A stretch of 49,091 bases of DNA from Candidatus Ruthenibacterium merdavium (GTDB lineage: Bacteria > Bacillota > Clostridia > Oscillospirales > Ruminococcaceae): the NCBI GenBank assembly GCA_019119935.1, contig DWWA01000028.1, forward strand, positions 1-49,091, written 5' to 3'. The notes under the pieces were generated by a model. It was not told the DNA's origin. It worked only from the letters and a program-made list of their open reading frames with translations, and did no database searches. The translations under genes were made by a program, and so were the position numbers. Below are positions 15,501 to 23,919 of the stretch, in pieces. Position 1 is the stretch's first letter. The number at the start of each line of letters is the position of its first letter.

Positions 15501-15517
15501 TTCTTTCTCCTTTCTTC

Positions 15518-15537
15518 TGTATTATTATGTTAATACA
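15518..15537 (-). promoter_or_regulatory. Probable YtrA-type operator
   Basis: TGTATTA and TAATACA form a perfect inverted repeat with a 6-bp centre, 17 bp upstream of the gntR start codon. This fits the palindromic sites of YtrA-type repressors. Confidence 0.6.
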
Positions 15538-15880
15538 ATTATACATCCAAATCAATCTTTGTCAAGATAATTTTAGGACAAAATTTCCAGCCGCTGAAAG
15601 GAACGCTATTTATCTTCTTTTCCTTTTATGCTATAATTTGAGTCAAGTATGAGCGTTTGTTTTTGTGTTTCTTGAAAGTTTTTTAAAATCAAAATGATGT
15701 GACTTTTCTCGAAAAAGCAATGCCCGCTGTGTTAAAAACACTCGTTATGCATCAAGGATGCCGGGCTCGTTGCCTGAAAGCCGCTCACTTCCCGTCGAAC
15801 AACAGCGAATTTCTTTGTTTTTGGAAGTTAGTTCAACTGCGACGGAGCGCATATCCAAACGCGGAAAGGATGAACCTGTT

Positions 15881-17281
15881 TTGCAAAACGAAAAAAAGGT
15901 GCTTTTATTCGAGCGAATGCCGGTTCCAAAAGCTGTTTTGAATTTGGCTGTTCCTACGGTGCTCAGCTCGCTTGTCATGGTCATTTACAATTTAGCAGAC
16001 ACTTATTTTGTCGGCATGCTGAACGACCCGATTCAAAACGCAGCTGTCGCGCTTGCTTCTCCTGTTTTACTGGCCTTCAACGCCGTGAACAATCTGTTTG
16101 GCGTTGGCAGTTCCAGCATGATGAGCCGTGCGCTTGGCCGAAAAGATATGGACACGGTTGCAAAAAGTTCCGCCTTCGGTTTTTATTGTTCCGTTGTTTG
16201 CGGGATTTTATTTTCTGTCCTTTGCGCAGTTTTTCTTTCTCCTCTTTTGCAAATTCTCGGCGCTGGAGCAGACACGTCAGACGCTACTTCAGCCTATCTG
16301 TTTTGGACCGTCTTGCTCGGCGCTGCTCCGTCGATTTTAAACGTTGTACTGGCGTATCTTGTGCGCGCAGAAGGCGCTTCACTGCATGCCAGTATCGGAA
16401 CCATGAGCGGGTGTTTGCTCAACATGATTCTCGACCCCATTTTCATTTTGCCTTGGGGCTTTCATATGGGGGCTGCGGGCGCGGGCCTTGCCACGTTTTT
16501 ATCGAACAGCGTAGCGTGCCTATACTTTTTCACGCTATTGTGGCTCAAACGGAAAACAACGTATGTCTGTGTTCATCCGCGCCGTTTTAGTTTGGACAGA
16601 GAAATTGTGCGCGGAGTCTTTGGCGTGGGCGTTCCCGCTTCCATTCAAAATCTTTTGAATGTAACGGGCATGACCGTGCTGAACAATTTCACCGCGGCTT
16701 ACGGCGCAAACGCTGTGGCCGCCATGGGAATTGCACAAAAAATCAACATGATTCCCATGCAGATTTCCATGGGGCTTTCCCAAGGCATTATGCCTTTAAT
16801 CAGCTACAATTACGCCAGCGGAAACGCGCAGCGCGTAAAGCAAACGCTGCGCTTTGCGGTTCAAATTGCGCTGACGTTTATTACACTCGTTGCGGCAGGC
16901 TATTTCTGGCAGTCGAAAGCCATGATTCGCTTATTCATGCAAACGCCGGAAATTATTGAATACGGCTCTGCCTTCCTGCGCGGCTTCTGCCTTGGTCTTC
17001 CCTTTTTGTGCATGGACTTTATTGCTGTCGGCGTGTTTCAAGCGGCCGGGCTTGGGCGCAACGCTTTGGTGTTTGCCATTTTACGAAAAGTTGTCTTAGA
17101 AATTCCCGCACTCTTTATTTTGAATGCCTTGTTTGGCGTTGTCGGCCTTGCCTACGCGCAAATGACAGCCGAAATTGTTTTGGCTGCCGCCGCTGTTGTT
17201 GTATTGATTCGCTTGATGAAACAAATGGAGGAAACGATTGCATTTCGTCAAGCGCCGCAATCACAAGAAGCTGATATCTGA
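15881..17281 (+). CDS. MATE-family efflux transporter
   Basis: A 466-residue protein with about 12 membrane helices arranged as two MatE halves: PTVLSSLVMVIYNLADTYFVGML near the start, ALGRKDMD, and the second-half pattern VGVPASIQNLLNVTGMTVLNNF. MATE transporters expel drugs or metabolites in exchange for Na+ or H+. The open frame begins at 15758, but the first 41 residues are unlike the family; a TTG at 15881 has GGAAAGGA upstream and gives the usual length, so I use it. An ATG at 15917 or GTG at 15899 remain possible. It is not obviously linked to the GntR/ABC operon on the opposite strand. Substrate unknown. Confidence 0.85.
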   Translation: MQNEKKVLLFERMPVPKAVLNLAVPTVLSSLVMVIYNLADTYFVGMLNDPIQNAAVALASPVLLAFNAVNNLFGVGSSSMMSRALGRKDMDTVAKSSAFGFYCSVVCGILFSVLCAVFLSPLLQILGAGADTSDATSAYLFWTVLLGAAPSILNVVLAYLVRAEGASLHASIGTMSGCLLNMILDPIFILPWGFHMGAAGAGLATFLSNSVACLYFFTLLWLKRKTTYVCVHPRRFSLDREIVRGVFGVGVPASIQNLLNVTGMTVLNNFTAAYGANAVAAMGIAQKINMIPMQISMGLSQGIMPLISYNYASGNAQRVKQTLRFAVQIALTFITLVAAGYFWQSKAMIRLFMQTPEIIEYGSAFLRGFCLGLPFLCMDFIAVGVFQAAGLGRNALVFAILRKVVLEIPALFILNALFGVVGLAYAQMTAEIVLAAAAVVVLIRLMKQMEETIAFRQAPQSQEADI

Positions 17282-17394
17282 TTCTTTTTTGTGATGTTCC
17301 AACCGTTTTGTCGCAATCCATGTGAAAGAGGCAATGCGCAGACATACTTTCACATATTCTGCGATTTTCACCGCAATGAAAGGAGCGTATGGTT

Positions 17395-17916
17395 ATGAAT
17401 TTCTTTTGGTCAAGAAAATCAACGCTGTGGATGGCTGCTTTGTATCTTGTCGTGGGCGCTGTCCTGATGCTGTTTCCCGGCGCAAGCGGAACCGTTTTTT
17501 GCTGGTGTCTTGCAGCCGGTGCACTCGGCTACGCAGCTTTGCAATTCCGTTATGTGCTGCAAATGAAAAATCAAGGTTACACAGCACCGATTTCTATGAT
17601 CAGCGGCGGATTTTTCACAGTGATTGGTTTGATTTGTCTGTTCCGTCCGCAGTGGGTTCTTTCTTTCCTGCCGATTATCTTGGGGCTGGTTCTTCTGGCA
17701 GACGGTTTTGGAAAATTGCCTATTTTCTTAGATGAAATGCGAATTAAAAGCCCCTTCCGCTGGAGCGTCGCCCTTTCGTGCTTTGTTCCTCTTGCGCTGG
17801 GTATTTTCCTTTTGTTCCGTCCGTTTGCCGTTGCAAAAAGCGTGATTTTCCTCTTTGGACTGGGCCTGTTCATTGACGGTCTTTTTGACGCAATCTTCGC
17901 ATGGAAACAACGATAA
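17395..17916 (+). CDS. DUF308 (HdeD-like) membrane protein
   Basis: A 173-residue protein with about six hydrophobic segments, including repeated LxxGxxLxxxP patterns (AALYLVVGAVLMLFPGASG, ISGGFFTVIGLICLFRPQWVLSFLPIILGLVLLADG, LALGIFLLFRPFAV). This is the DUF308/HdeD family seen in many Firmicutes, of unknown function although HdeD relates to acid resistance in enterobacteria. Two in-frame ATGs follow AAAGGAG (17389 and 17395); the second is better spaced. It lies 113 nt after the MATE gene on the same strand and may be read with it. Confidence 0.85.
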   Translation: MNFFWSRKSTLWMAALYLVVGAVLMLFPGASGTVFCWCLAAGALGYAALQFRYVLQMKNQGYTAPISMISGGFFTVIGLICLFRPQWVLSFLPIILGLVLLADGFGKLPIFLDEMRIKSPFRWSVALSCFVPLALGIFLLFRPFAVAKSVIFLFGLGLFIDGLFDAIFAWKQR

Positions 17917-17970
17917 GCATGGATGTTCTTTTACGCGGTATCGCTCAGTGATATCCTTGAGAAAAAGTTT

Positions 17971-18032
17971 GAGCAAAGAAAAAACCGCCGCCCCTTCTTT
18001 GATAAGAAAGGAGCAGCGGTTTTTCTTTGCTC
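17971..18032. terminator. Bidirectional terminator
   Basis: GAGCAAAGAAAAACCGC-type arms pair across a loop with further internal pairing and are followed by TTTTTT on the plus strand. It separates the convergent DUF308 gene and the ABC exporter gene. Confidence 0.8.
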
Positions 18033-18047
18033 TTTTTTGGCTATGCT

Positions 18048-19913
18048 TTAGTCCAGCTCTAAAGCACCGGTATAAAGCTGATAATACGTACCTTTTTTCG
18101 CAAGCAGGCTCTCGTGGTCGCCACGCTCGATGATGCGGCCGTGTTCCAAAACCATAATGGCGTCGGAGTTGCGGATCGTGGACAGACGGTGCGCAATGAC
18201 AAACACCGTTCTGCCGCTCATCAACCGGTCCATACCGTCCTGCACAATCGCTTCCGTGCGCGTATCAATGCTGGAAGTCGCTTCGTCGAGAATCAAAACG
18301 GGCGGGTCGGCAACAGCCGCGCGGGCAATGGCAAGCAGCTGACGCTGACCCTGGCTGAGGTCTTCGCCTTCGCCGGAAATCACCGTTTCATAACCGTGCG
18401 GCAGCCGCTTGATAAAGCCGTCGGCATTGGCCAAACGCGCTGCGGCATATACTTCTTCATCTGTTGCATCCAAGCGGCCGTAGCGGATATTCTCCATAAT
18501 CGTGCCTGTAAAGAGGTGGGTATCCTGCAGCACAATGCCGAGGCTGCGGCGCAAATCATCTTTGCGGATTTTATTGATATTGATTCCGTCGTAGCGGATT
18601 TTTCCGTCCTCGACGTCATAGAAGCGGTTGATTAAGTTGGTAATGGTGGTTTTGCCTGCACCGGTGGAGCCGACAAACGCCAATTTTTGGCCGGGCTTTG
18701 CATACAGTGTGACGTTGTGCAAAACGGTTTTTTCCGGGGTATAACCGAAGGTCATATCCTCAAAGCGCACATCGCCGCAAAGACGCGTATATGTTACAGT
18801 GCCGTCACTGTGCGGATGCTTCCATGCCCAAATCTCGGTGCGTTCTTCACACTCCACAAGTTCGCCGTCATGAGTGTAACGGGCGTTTACCAGCGTTACA
18901 TAGCCTTCGTCTGTTTCCTGCGTTTCATCCATCATATCGAAAATACGCTGTGCACCGGCAAGCGCCATGATGATGGCGTTCATCTGCTGGGAAATTTGGC
19001 TGAACGGCATGATAAAGTTGCGGGTAAACTGCAAGAACGAAGCCAATGCGCCCAGCGTGATGGCCGAAATGCCGCTGATAGACAAAACCGCACCAATGAG
19101 CGCCGTTAACACATACTGCAAGTAGCCGATGTTGCCGATAATGGGCATCAGCATATTGCCGTAGGTATTGGCTGTTGTAGCGCTTTGACAAAGCTTTTCA
19201 TTCAGCACATCAAAGTCATGCTTTGCGGCATTTTCATGGTTGAACACCTTAATTACTTTTTGTCCGGCCATCATTTCTTCAATATAGCCGTTGACTTTTG
19301 CCAAGTCGGTTTGCTGAGCAATAAAGCCCCTGCCGCTTTTTCCGCCGATATCTCTGGTTACGTTCAGCATGAGCACAACCATCAGCACTGCTAAAATCGA
19401 CAGAGGAATGCTAATGGTGAGCATGACGCCGAAAATTGCCACTACACTCACCAAAGAGTAGAACGTCTGCGGAATGCTCTGGCTGATCATCTGGCGCAGT
19501 GTATCCGTATCATTGGTGTAAAGGCTCATGATTTCGCCGTGCGGATGCGTGTCGAAGTAACGAATCGGCAAACGCTGCATGTGTGCAAACATCTCGTCGC
19601 GCACACGCTTCAAAACACCTTGACCGATATTGACCATCAAGCGGCTGTAAACATAGGTTGCGATAACGCCTGCGTAGTACAAGCAGCCCATTAACAAAAC
19701 CGCACGCAAAAGCGAATCAAAATCCGGCGTTTCCTGCATCGCCAAAGGCGCAATCAAGTCATCAATCAGATATTGCAAAAACAAAGGGCCCGCCATCGCC
19801 GCAACCGCGCTGACTAAAATTGCAATACAAACCACCATAAACTGAAGCCGAAGCGTTCCGGCTACATAGCCCATCAAGCGTTTTGCTGTTTTCCAAGCAT
19901 TGGCATTATTCAT
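18048..19913 (-). CDS. ABC multidrug exporter subunit (membrane plus ATPase, canonical site)
   Basis: A 621-residue half-transporter: six-helix exporter membrane domain (residues about 1-330), then an ATPase with Walker A GSTGAGKTT, Q-loop VLQDTHLF, signature LSQGQRQ, Walker B LILDEATSS with the catalytic Glu, and H-loop AHRLST. An insertion of about 40 residues between domains (GELVECEERTEIWAWKHPHSDG) is typical of the larger partner in LmrCD/BmrCD-like heterodimers. Its ATG overlaps the end of the upstream partner by 8 nt. Together they should export lipophilic drugs or lipids at the cytoplasmic membrane. It is the last gene of the marR operon. Confidence 0.93.
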   Translation of the reverse strand: MNNANAWKTAKRLMGYVAGTLRLQFMVVCIAILVSAVAAMAGPLFLQYLIDDLIAPLAMQETPDFDSLLRAVLLMGCLYYAGVIATYVYSRLMVNIGQGVLKRVRDEMFAHMQRLPIRYFDTHPHGEIMSLYTNDTDTLRQMISQSIPQTFYSLVSVVAIFGVMLTISIPLSILAVLMVVLMLNVTRDIGGKSGRGFIAQQTDLAKVNGYIEEMMAGQKVIKVFNHENAAKHDFDVLNEKLCQSATTANTYGNMLMPIIGNIGYLQYVLTALIGAVLSISGISAITLGALASFLQFTRNFIMPFSQISQQMNAIIMALAGAQRIFDMMDETQETDEGYVTLVNARYTHDGELVECEERTEIWAWKHPHSDGTVTYTRLCGDVRFEDMTFGYTPEKTVLHNVTLYAKPGQKLAFVGSTGAGKTTITNLINRFYDVEDGKIRYDGININKIRKDDLRRSLGIVLQDTHLFTGTIMENIRYGRLDATDEEVYAAARLANADGFIKRLPHGYETVISGEGEDLSQGQRQLLAIARAAVADPPVLILDEATSSIDTRTEAIVQDGMDRLMSGRTVFVIAHRLSTIRNSDAIMVLEHGRIIERGDHESLLAKKGTYYQLYTGALELD

Positions 19914-21639
19914 GCTTTTCGGCTCCTTTCATTTGAGATTCATATACCTCGCGGTAAATGTCGTTCGTTTTCAAAAGTTCGGCAGGGGTTCCCCAGCCGT
20001 TCACACGGCCGTTATCCATGACAATGACATGGTCGGCTTCTTCAATCGAGGAAATACGCTGAGCAATAATCAGCTTCGTCGTTCCGGGAATGACTTCGCG
20101 CATTGCTTTTCGAATCAGTGCGTCGGTTTTGGTGTCAACGGCGCTTGTAGAATCGTCCAAAATCAAAATCTTGGGCTTTTTAAGCAAAGCGCGTGCAATG
20201 CAAAGGCGCTGACGCTGACCGCCGGAAACGTTGGTGCCGCCCTGCTCGATATGGGTATCATAACCGTCGGGGAACGTTTGAATAAAGCTGTCGGCTTGTG
20301 CCAAACGGCAGGCCTCCATAATTTCCTCATCCGTTGCATCGGGGTTGCCCCAGCGCATGTTCTCTTTAATGCTTCCGGAAAACAGCACATTCTTTTGCAG
20401 CACCATAGCAACGTTGTCGCGCAGGGTTTCGAGATCGTACTCGCGCACGTCCACGCCGCCCACTTTTATGCTTCCCTCGGTCACGTCATACAGTCGCGCA
20501 ATCAGCTGAACCAACGTGCTTTTTGCACTGCCCGTTCCGCCGATGATGCCCACCGTTTCGCCGGAAGCAATATGTAAATTTACTCCGGACAGCGCGGCAC
20601 TTTCCGCTTCTTGTGAATAGATGAAAGACACATTTTCAAAATCAATGGCGCCGTCGCGAATGTCAAAGCGCGGGTTTTCGGGGTTGTGCAAGGTGCTTTT
20701 CTCTTCCAGCACTTCCACGATACGCTCACTGGACGCGCGGGAGATAATCACCATGACAAACACCATGGAGAGCATCATCAGGCTCATCAAAATCTGCGTG
20801 GCGTAAACAATCATTGTCATAAGCTCGCCGGTTCCCATGCTTCCGCCAACAATCAGCTTTGCAGAAAAATACGATAAAAGAAGGATACAGGTGTACATGG
20901 AGAACTGCATGAGCGGGCCGTTGAATGCCACGATTTTTTCCGCCGAGCAGAACAGCTTATAGATGCGGCCGGAGATGTCAAAAAACTTTTTATCTTCCTG
21001 CTCTTCGCGCACATAAGCTTTGACAACGCGCACACCTCTCAAGTTTTCCTGAACCACACCGTTTAAATGGTCGTATTCACGGAATACCTTTTCAAAGTAG
21101 GGGTGCGCTTTCATAATAATGAGGAACAGGCCAATGCCCAGCAGAGGAACAGCGCCCAAAAAGATGACAGAAAGCTCAAAATTGACCGTCATTGCCATCA
21201 CCAAAGCGAACACCAGCATCACCGGAGCACGCACCAGAACACGCACAATCATTTGATAGGCGTTCTGCACATTGGTAACGTCTGTTGTCAGACGAGTAAC
21301 CAAGCTTGCCGTCGAAAACTTATCGATATTGGCAAAGGAAAAGTCCTGGATATGATGAAACATATCACCGCGCAGGTTTTTGGCAAACCCCGCCGAAGCA
21401 ATTGCCGCATATTTTCCCGCCAATGCACCAAATAAAAGCGACAGCATTGCCGCAACAATCAGCGCAAAGCCCATTTTATAGATGTAGGGCAAATCGGCAT
21501 TTTCCAAACCAACGTCGATTAAATCGGCCATCAAAAACGGGATAAGCACTTCCAGCGCCACTTCCAGCACAACCAAAAGCGGGCAAATGATGGACGGGGT
21601 GCGGTATTCCCGAATGGACTTCATCAATTTTTTTACCAT
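19906..21639 (-). CDS. ABC multidrug exporter subunit (degenerate catalytic site)
   Basis: A 577-residue half-transporter with an exporter membrane domain (residues about 1-320) and an ATPase: Walker A GGTGSAKST, Q-loop VLQKNVLF, signature VSGGQRQR, Walker B ILILDDSTSAVD, H-loop replaced by AQRISS. The catalytic glutamate after Walker B is Asp and the switch His is Gln, so this is the degenerate site half of a heterodimer with the next gene. The start ATG at 21639 with GGAGG upstream overlaps the marR stop by 7 nt. The longer frame to 21693 is not supported. MarR-controlled heterodimeric exporters of this layout are common in Firmicutes. Confidence 0.93.
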   Translation of the reverse strand: MVKKLMKSIREYRTPSIICPLLVVLEVALEVLIPFLMADLIDVGLENADLPYIYKMGFALIVAAMLSLLFGALAGKYAAIASAGFAKNLRGDMFHHIQDFSFANIDKFSTASLVTRLTTDVTNVQNAYQMIVRVLVRAPVMLVFALVMAMTVNFELSVIFLGAVPLLGIGLFLIIMKAHPYFEKVFREYDHLNGVVQENLRGVRVVKAYVREEQEDKKFFDISGRIYKLFCSAEKIVAFNGPLMQFSMYTCILLLSYFSAKLIVGGSMGTGELMTMIVYATQILMSLMMLSMVFVMVIISRASSERIVEVLEEKSTLHNPENPRFDIRDGAIDFENVSFIYSQEAESAALSGVNLHIASGETVGIIGGTGSAKSTLVQLIARLYDVTEGSIKVGGVDVREYDLETLRDNVAMVLQKNVLFSGSIKENMRWGNPDATDEEIMEACRLAQADSFIQTFPDGYDTHIEQGGTNVSGGQRQRLCIARALLKKPKILILDDSTSAVDTKTDALIRKAMREVIPGTTKLIIAQRISSIEEADHVIVMDNGRVNGWGTPAELLKTNDIYREVYESQMKGAEKHE

Positions 21640-22091
21640 TCTTTCTCCTCCTTTTTCTCTGTTACAGCCAAGTTTTCTTCCATTTGCAGACAAAGCCCGC
21701 GAAACGAAATTTTATCATCGCGTTTTAAGCCTTGGCACAGGTCTTTTTCAATCTCGGCAAGCTGACGGTCTACTTGTTCACTGACGCAAACAGCTTTCTC
21801 GGTCGGCACCAGCTTTTTTAAACGTGCATCGTGGGCAACCGACTCCCGCAGAATCAGGCCGTTTTGCTCCATCAAGTGCAAAATACCGGTTGCTGAAGGC
21901 CGGCGCAAATTGAATTCCATTTCAATATCGCGCTGGAACACTTCTTTTCCTTCCCTTTCCTTTAAAATAAAATGCAAAACTCTCGCCTGCATTCCGGTGA
22001 TACCGATGCTCGCCATTCCCGCGTCAATCCGACGGCGAAGCTGATGAGATAAGGTCATCACATATTTGCCCAGATCATCCTGCTGCTCCAT
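21633..22091 (-). CDS. MarR-family regulator of the ABC exporter operon
   Basis: A 152-residue protein with the MarR winged helix: GITGMQARVLHFILKEREG, VFQRDIEMEFNLRRPSATGILHLMEQNGLILRE and wing ARLKKLVPTEKA. AAAGGAG precedes the ATG. It is the first gene of the operon with the two exporter halves and is preceded by a consensus promoter and a palindrome positioned at the start of transcription, so autorepression relieved by a drug ligand is the expected mode (family knowledge plus position). Confidence 0.93.
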   Translation of the reverse strand: MEQQDDLGKYVMTLSHQLRRRIDAGMASIGITGMQARVLHFILKEREGKEVFQRDIEMEFNLRRPSATGILHLMEQNGLILRESVAHDARLKKLVPTEKAVCVSEQVDRQLAEIEKDLCQGLKRDDKISFRGLCLQMEENLAVTEKKEEKEW

Positions 22092-22120
22092 AAACGCTCC
22101 TTTCGGCTCGGCTGAATAAA

Positions 22121-22138
22121 TTGTTAGGTAGCTAACAA
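22121..22138 (-). promoter_or_regulatory. MarR operator of the exporter operon
   Basis: TTGTTAG and CTAACAA form an inverted repeat with a 4-bp centre between the -10 box and the marR start codon. It shares the GTTAG/CTAAC half-site with the ahpC operator. Confidence 0.72.
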
Positions 22139-22153
22139 TTAACTTCTTGAACC

Positions 22154-22182
22154 ATTGTACAATGACAAATTTTTAATGTCAA
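22154..22182 (-). promoter_or_regulatory. Sigma-A promoter of the marR-exporter operon
   Basis: On the minus strand TTGACA (22177-22182), 17-bp spacer, TACAAT (22154-22159), 63 nt before the marR ATG. Confidence 0.85.
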
Positions 22183-22374
22183 CCCGAAGAATAAAGATTG
22201 TCGATTTGCATAAAAGTTCGCGCTTTTTGCAAAAATACACGGGCAAAAAACGCAGGAGAATGTGATAGAAAGACGGAAATGAAAAAGCCTTTTTACTTAC
22301 AGTGTTCGCATAGCGGCGCGGTTGCTTGTGCATTACACGGAAAAGAAACCATCAGCGCGAACTGAAACGCACTG

Positions 22375-22411
22375 AAAGAGGGACGCAAAGCATCGCTTTG
22401 CGCCCCTCTTT
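22375..22411 (+). terminator. Hairpin terminator oriented to the plus strand
   Basis: A 17-bp stem with one mismatch (AAAGAGGGACGCAAAGC arm) and a 3-nt loop is followed by TCTTTTTTAT on the plus strand only. It sits just after the uxaA stop on the opposite strand. No plus-strand gene is visible between 22183 and 22375. Confidence 0.6.
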
Positions 22412-22436
22412 CTTTTTTATGCAATTTGATTTGCTG

Positions 22437-23906
22437 TTACAGCACAACGCCATCTTTAAAGATGGAAATTTCGCGGTAGCCGTGTTTTTCGTTTTCCGTT
22501 TGCTCGCCGGAAGCGACCGCCACCACTTTATCGAACAAGCGTTTGCCTGCCTCGGGGATGGTTTCGCCTTCCGCCACCGGGCCGGCATTGAAATCGACCC
22601 AGCCTTTTTTCCGCTGCGCCAGAGAGTTGTTCGTGGCAATTTTCAGCGTGGGAGCCGGTGCGCCGAACGGCGTGCCGCGCCCTGTGGTAAACAGCACAAT
22701 ATGCGCGCCCGCCGCTGTCAGCGCCGTAGCGGACACCAAATCGTTGCCCGGGCCGGACAGCATATTGAGCCCCTTTGTCACAACGGCATCGCCGTAGCCG
22801 ATCACATCCACAATCGGCGCACTGCCGCCCTTTTGGACGCAGCCGCAGCTTTTATCTTCGAGCGTGGTAATGCCGCCCTTTTTATTTCCCGGAGACGGGT
22901 TTTCATACACCACTTGGCCGTGAGAGGTAAAGTAGTGCTTAAAGTCGGTAATCATTTTCACCGCTTTGTCAAACACTTCGCGGTTGACGCAGCGGTTCAT
23001 CAAAATGCCCTCCGCGCCGAACATCTCCGGCACTTCGGTGAGCACCGTGCTGCCGCCCTGCGCAATCAGCAAATCGCTGAACGCACCCACGGCGGGGTTG
23101 GCAGTAATGCCGGACAGACCGTCGCTGCCGCCGCACTTCATGCCGATGACAAGCTCCGAAACGGGAACCGGCTGACGCTCAAATGCTTTTGCGTAATCTG
23201 CCAGCTCTTTGAGCAAACGGCTGCCTGCTTCAAACTCATCTTCGACGTCCTGACATGTCAAGAACTTGACACGGTTTTCGTCATATTCGCCCAGCTCTTC
23301 CACAAACTGCTCGTGCGTCAAATTCTCACAGCCCAAGCTGAGCACGAGAACGCCGCCAGCGTTGGGGTGGCGTGCCAAAGCCGCCAGCAGTTTTCTTGTC
23401 TGCGCGTGGTCGTCGCCCATTTGACTGCATCCAAACGGGTGCGGGAAGGCATACAATCCCTCCAAGCTTCCGCTTACAAGGTGCGCATTGTCGCGGCACA
23501 GCTTCTGCGCAATGCCGTTGACACAGCCGACCGTCGGAATCACCCAAATTTCATTGCGCACCGCCGCGCGTCCGTCGGCACGCACAAAGCCCTGGAAGGT
23601 GGCCGGAGCAACCGGCGCAACTGCCTCGGCCTTGCAGTCATAGGTGTAATCTCCCTCTTCGGAAAGATTCGTTTTCGTGTTGTGAACATGCACCCACGCA
23701 CCGGGGGCAATCTCCTCAGTGGCGTGGCCGATGGCAAAGCCGTATTTCACCACATTTTCTCCGGCAGGAATGGTGCAAAGCGCCATTTTATGCCCCTGCG
23801 GGATATCCTCGCGTGCCGTTACACCCTCAAATACCGTTCCCGCCGCAACAGGAGAAAGGGCCACCGCGACATTGTCCGCCGGATGAATTTTAATGAAGTT
23901 GTTCAT
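22437..23906 (-). CDS. uxaA: Altronate dehydratase
   Basis: A 489-residue full-length UxaA. It dehydrates D-altronate to 2-keto-3-deoxygluconate in galacturonate breakdown. The N-terminal SAF-like domain (residues about 1-90, with HKMALCTIPAGENVVKYGFAIG) is followed by the dehydratase domain beginning FQGFVRADGRAAVRNEIWVIPTVGCVN. Cysteines in IGMKCGGSDGLSGITANPAVG and KSCGCVQKGGSAPI match conserved metal or iron-sulfur ligands of the family. AAGGAGT precedes the ATG. It lies 13 nt after uxaB and is the last gene of that operon. The next steps (kdgK, kdgA) are not in this window. Confidence 0.95.
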   Translation of the reverse strand: MNNFIKIHPADNVAVALSPVAAGTVFEGVTAREDIPQGHKMALCTIPAGENVVKYGFAIGHATEEIAPGAWVHVHNTKTNLSEEGDYTYDCKAEAVAPVAPATFQGFVRADGRAAVRNEIWVIPTVGCVNGIAQKLCRDNAHLVSGSLEGLYAFPHPFGCSQMGDDHAQTRKLLAALARHPNAGGVLVLSLGCENLTHEQFVEELGEYDENRVKFLTCQDVEDEFEAGSRLLKELADYAKAFERQPVPVSELVIGMKCGGSDGLSGITANPAVGAFSDLLIAQGGSTVLTEVPEMFGAEGILMNRCVNREVFDKAVKMITDFKHYFTSHGQVVYENPSPGNKKGGITTLEDKSCGCVQKGGSAPIVDVIGYGDAVVTKGLNMLSGPGNDLVSATALTAAGAHIVLFTTGRGTPFGAPAPTLKIATNNSLAQRKKGWVDFNAGPVAEGETIPEAGKRLFDKVVAVASGEQTENEKHGYREISIFKDGVVL

Positions 23907-23919
23907 GCTGAATTACTCC

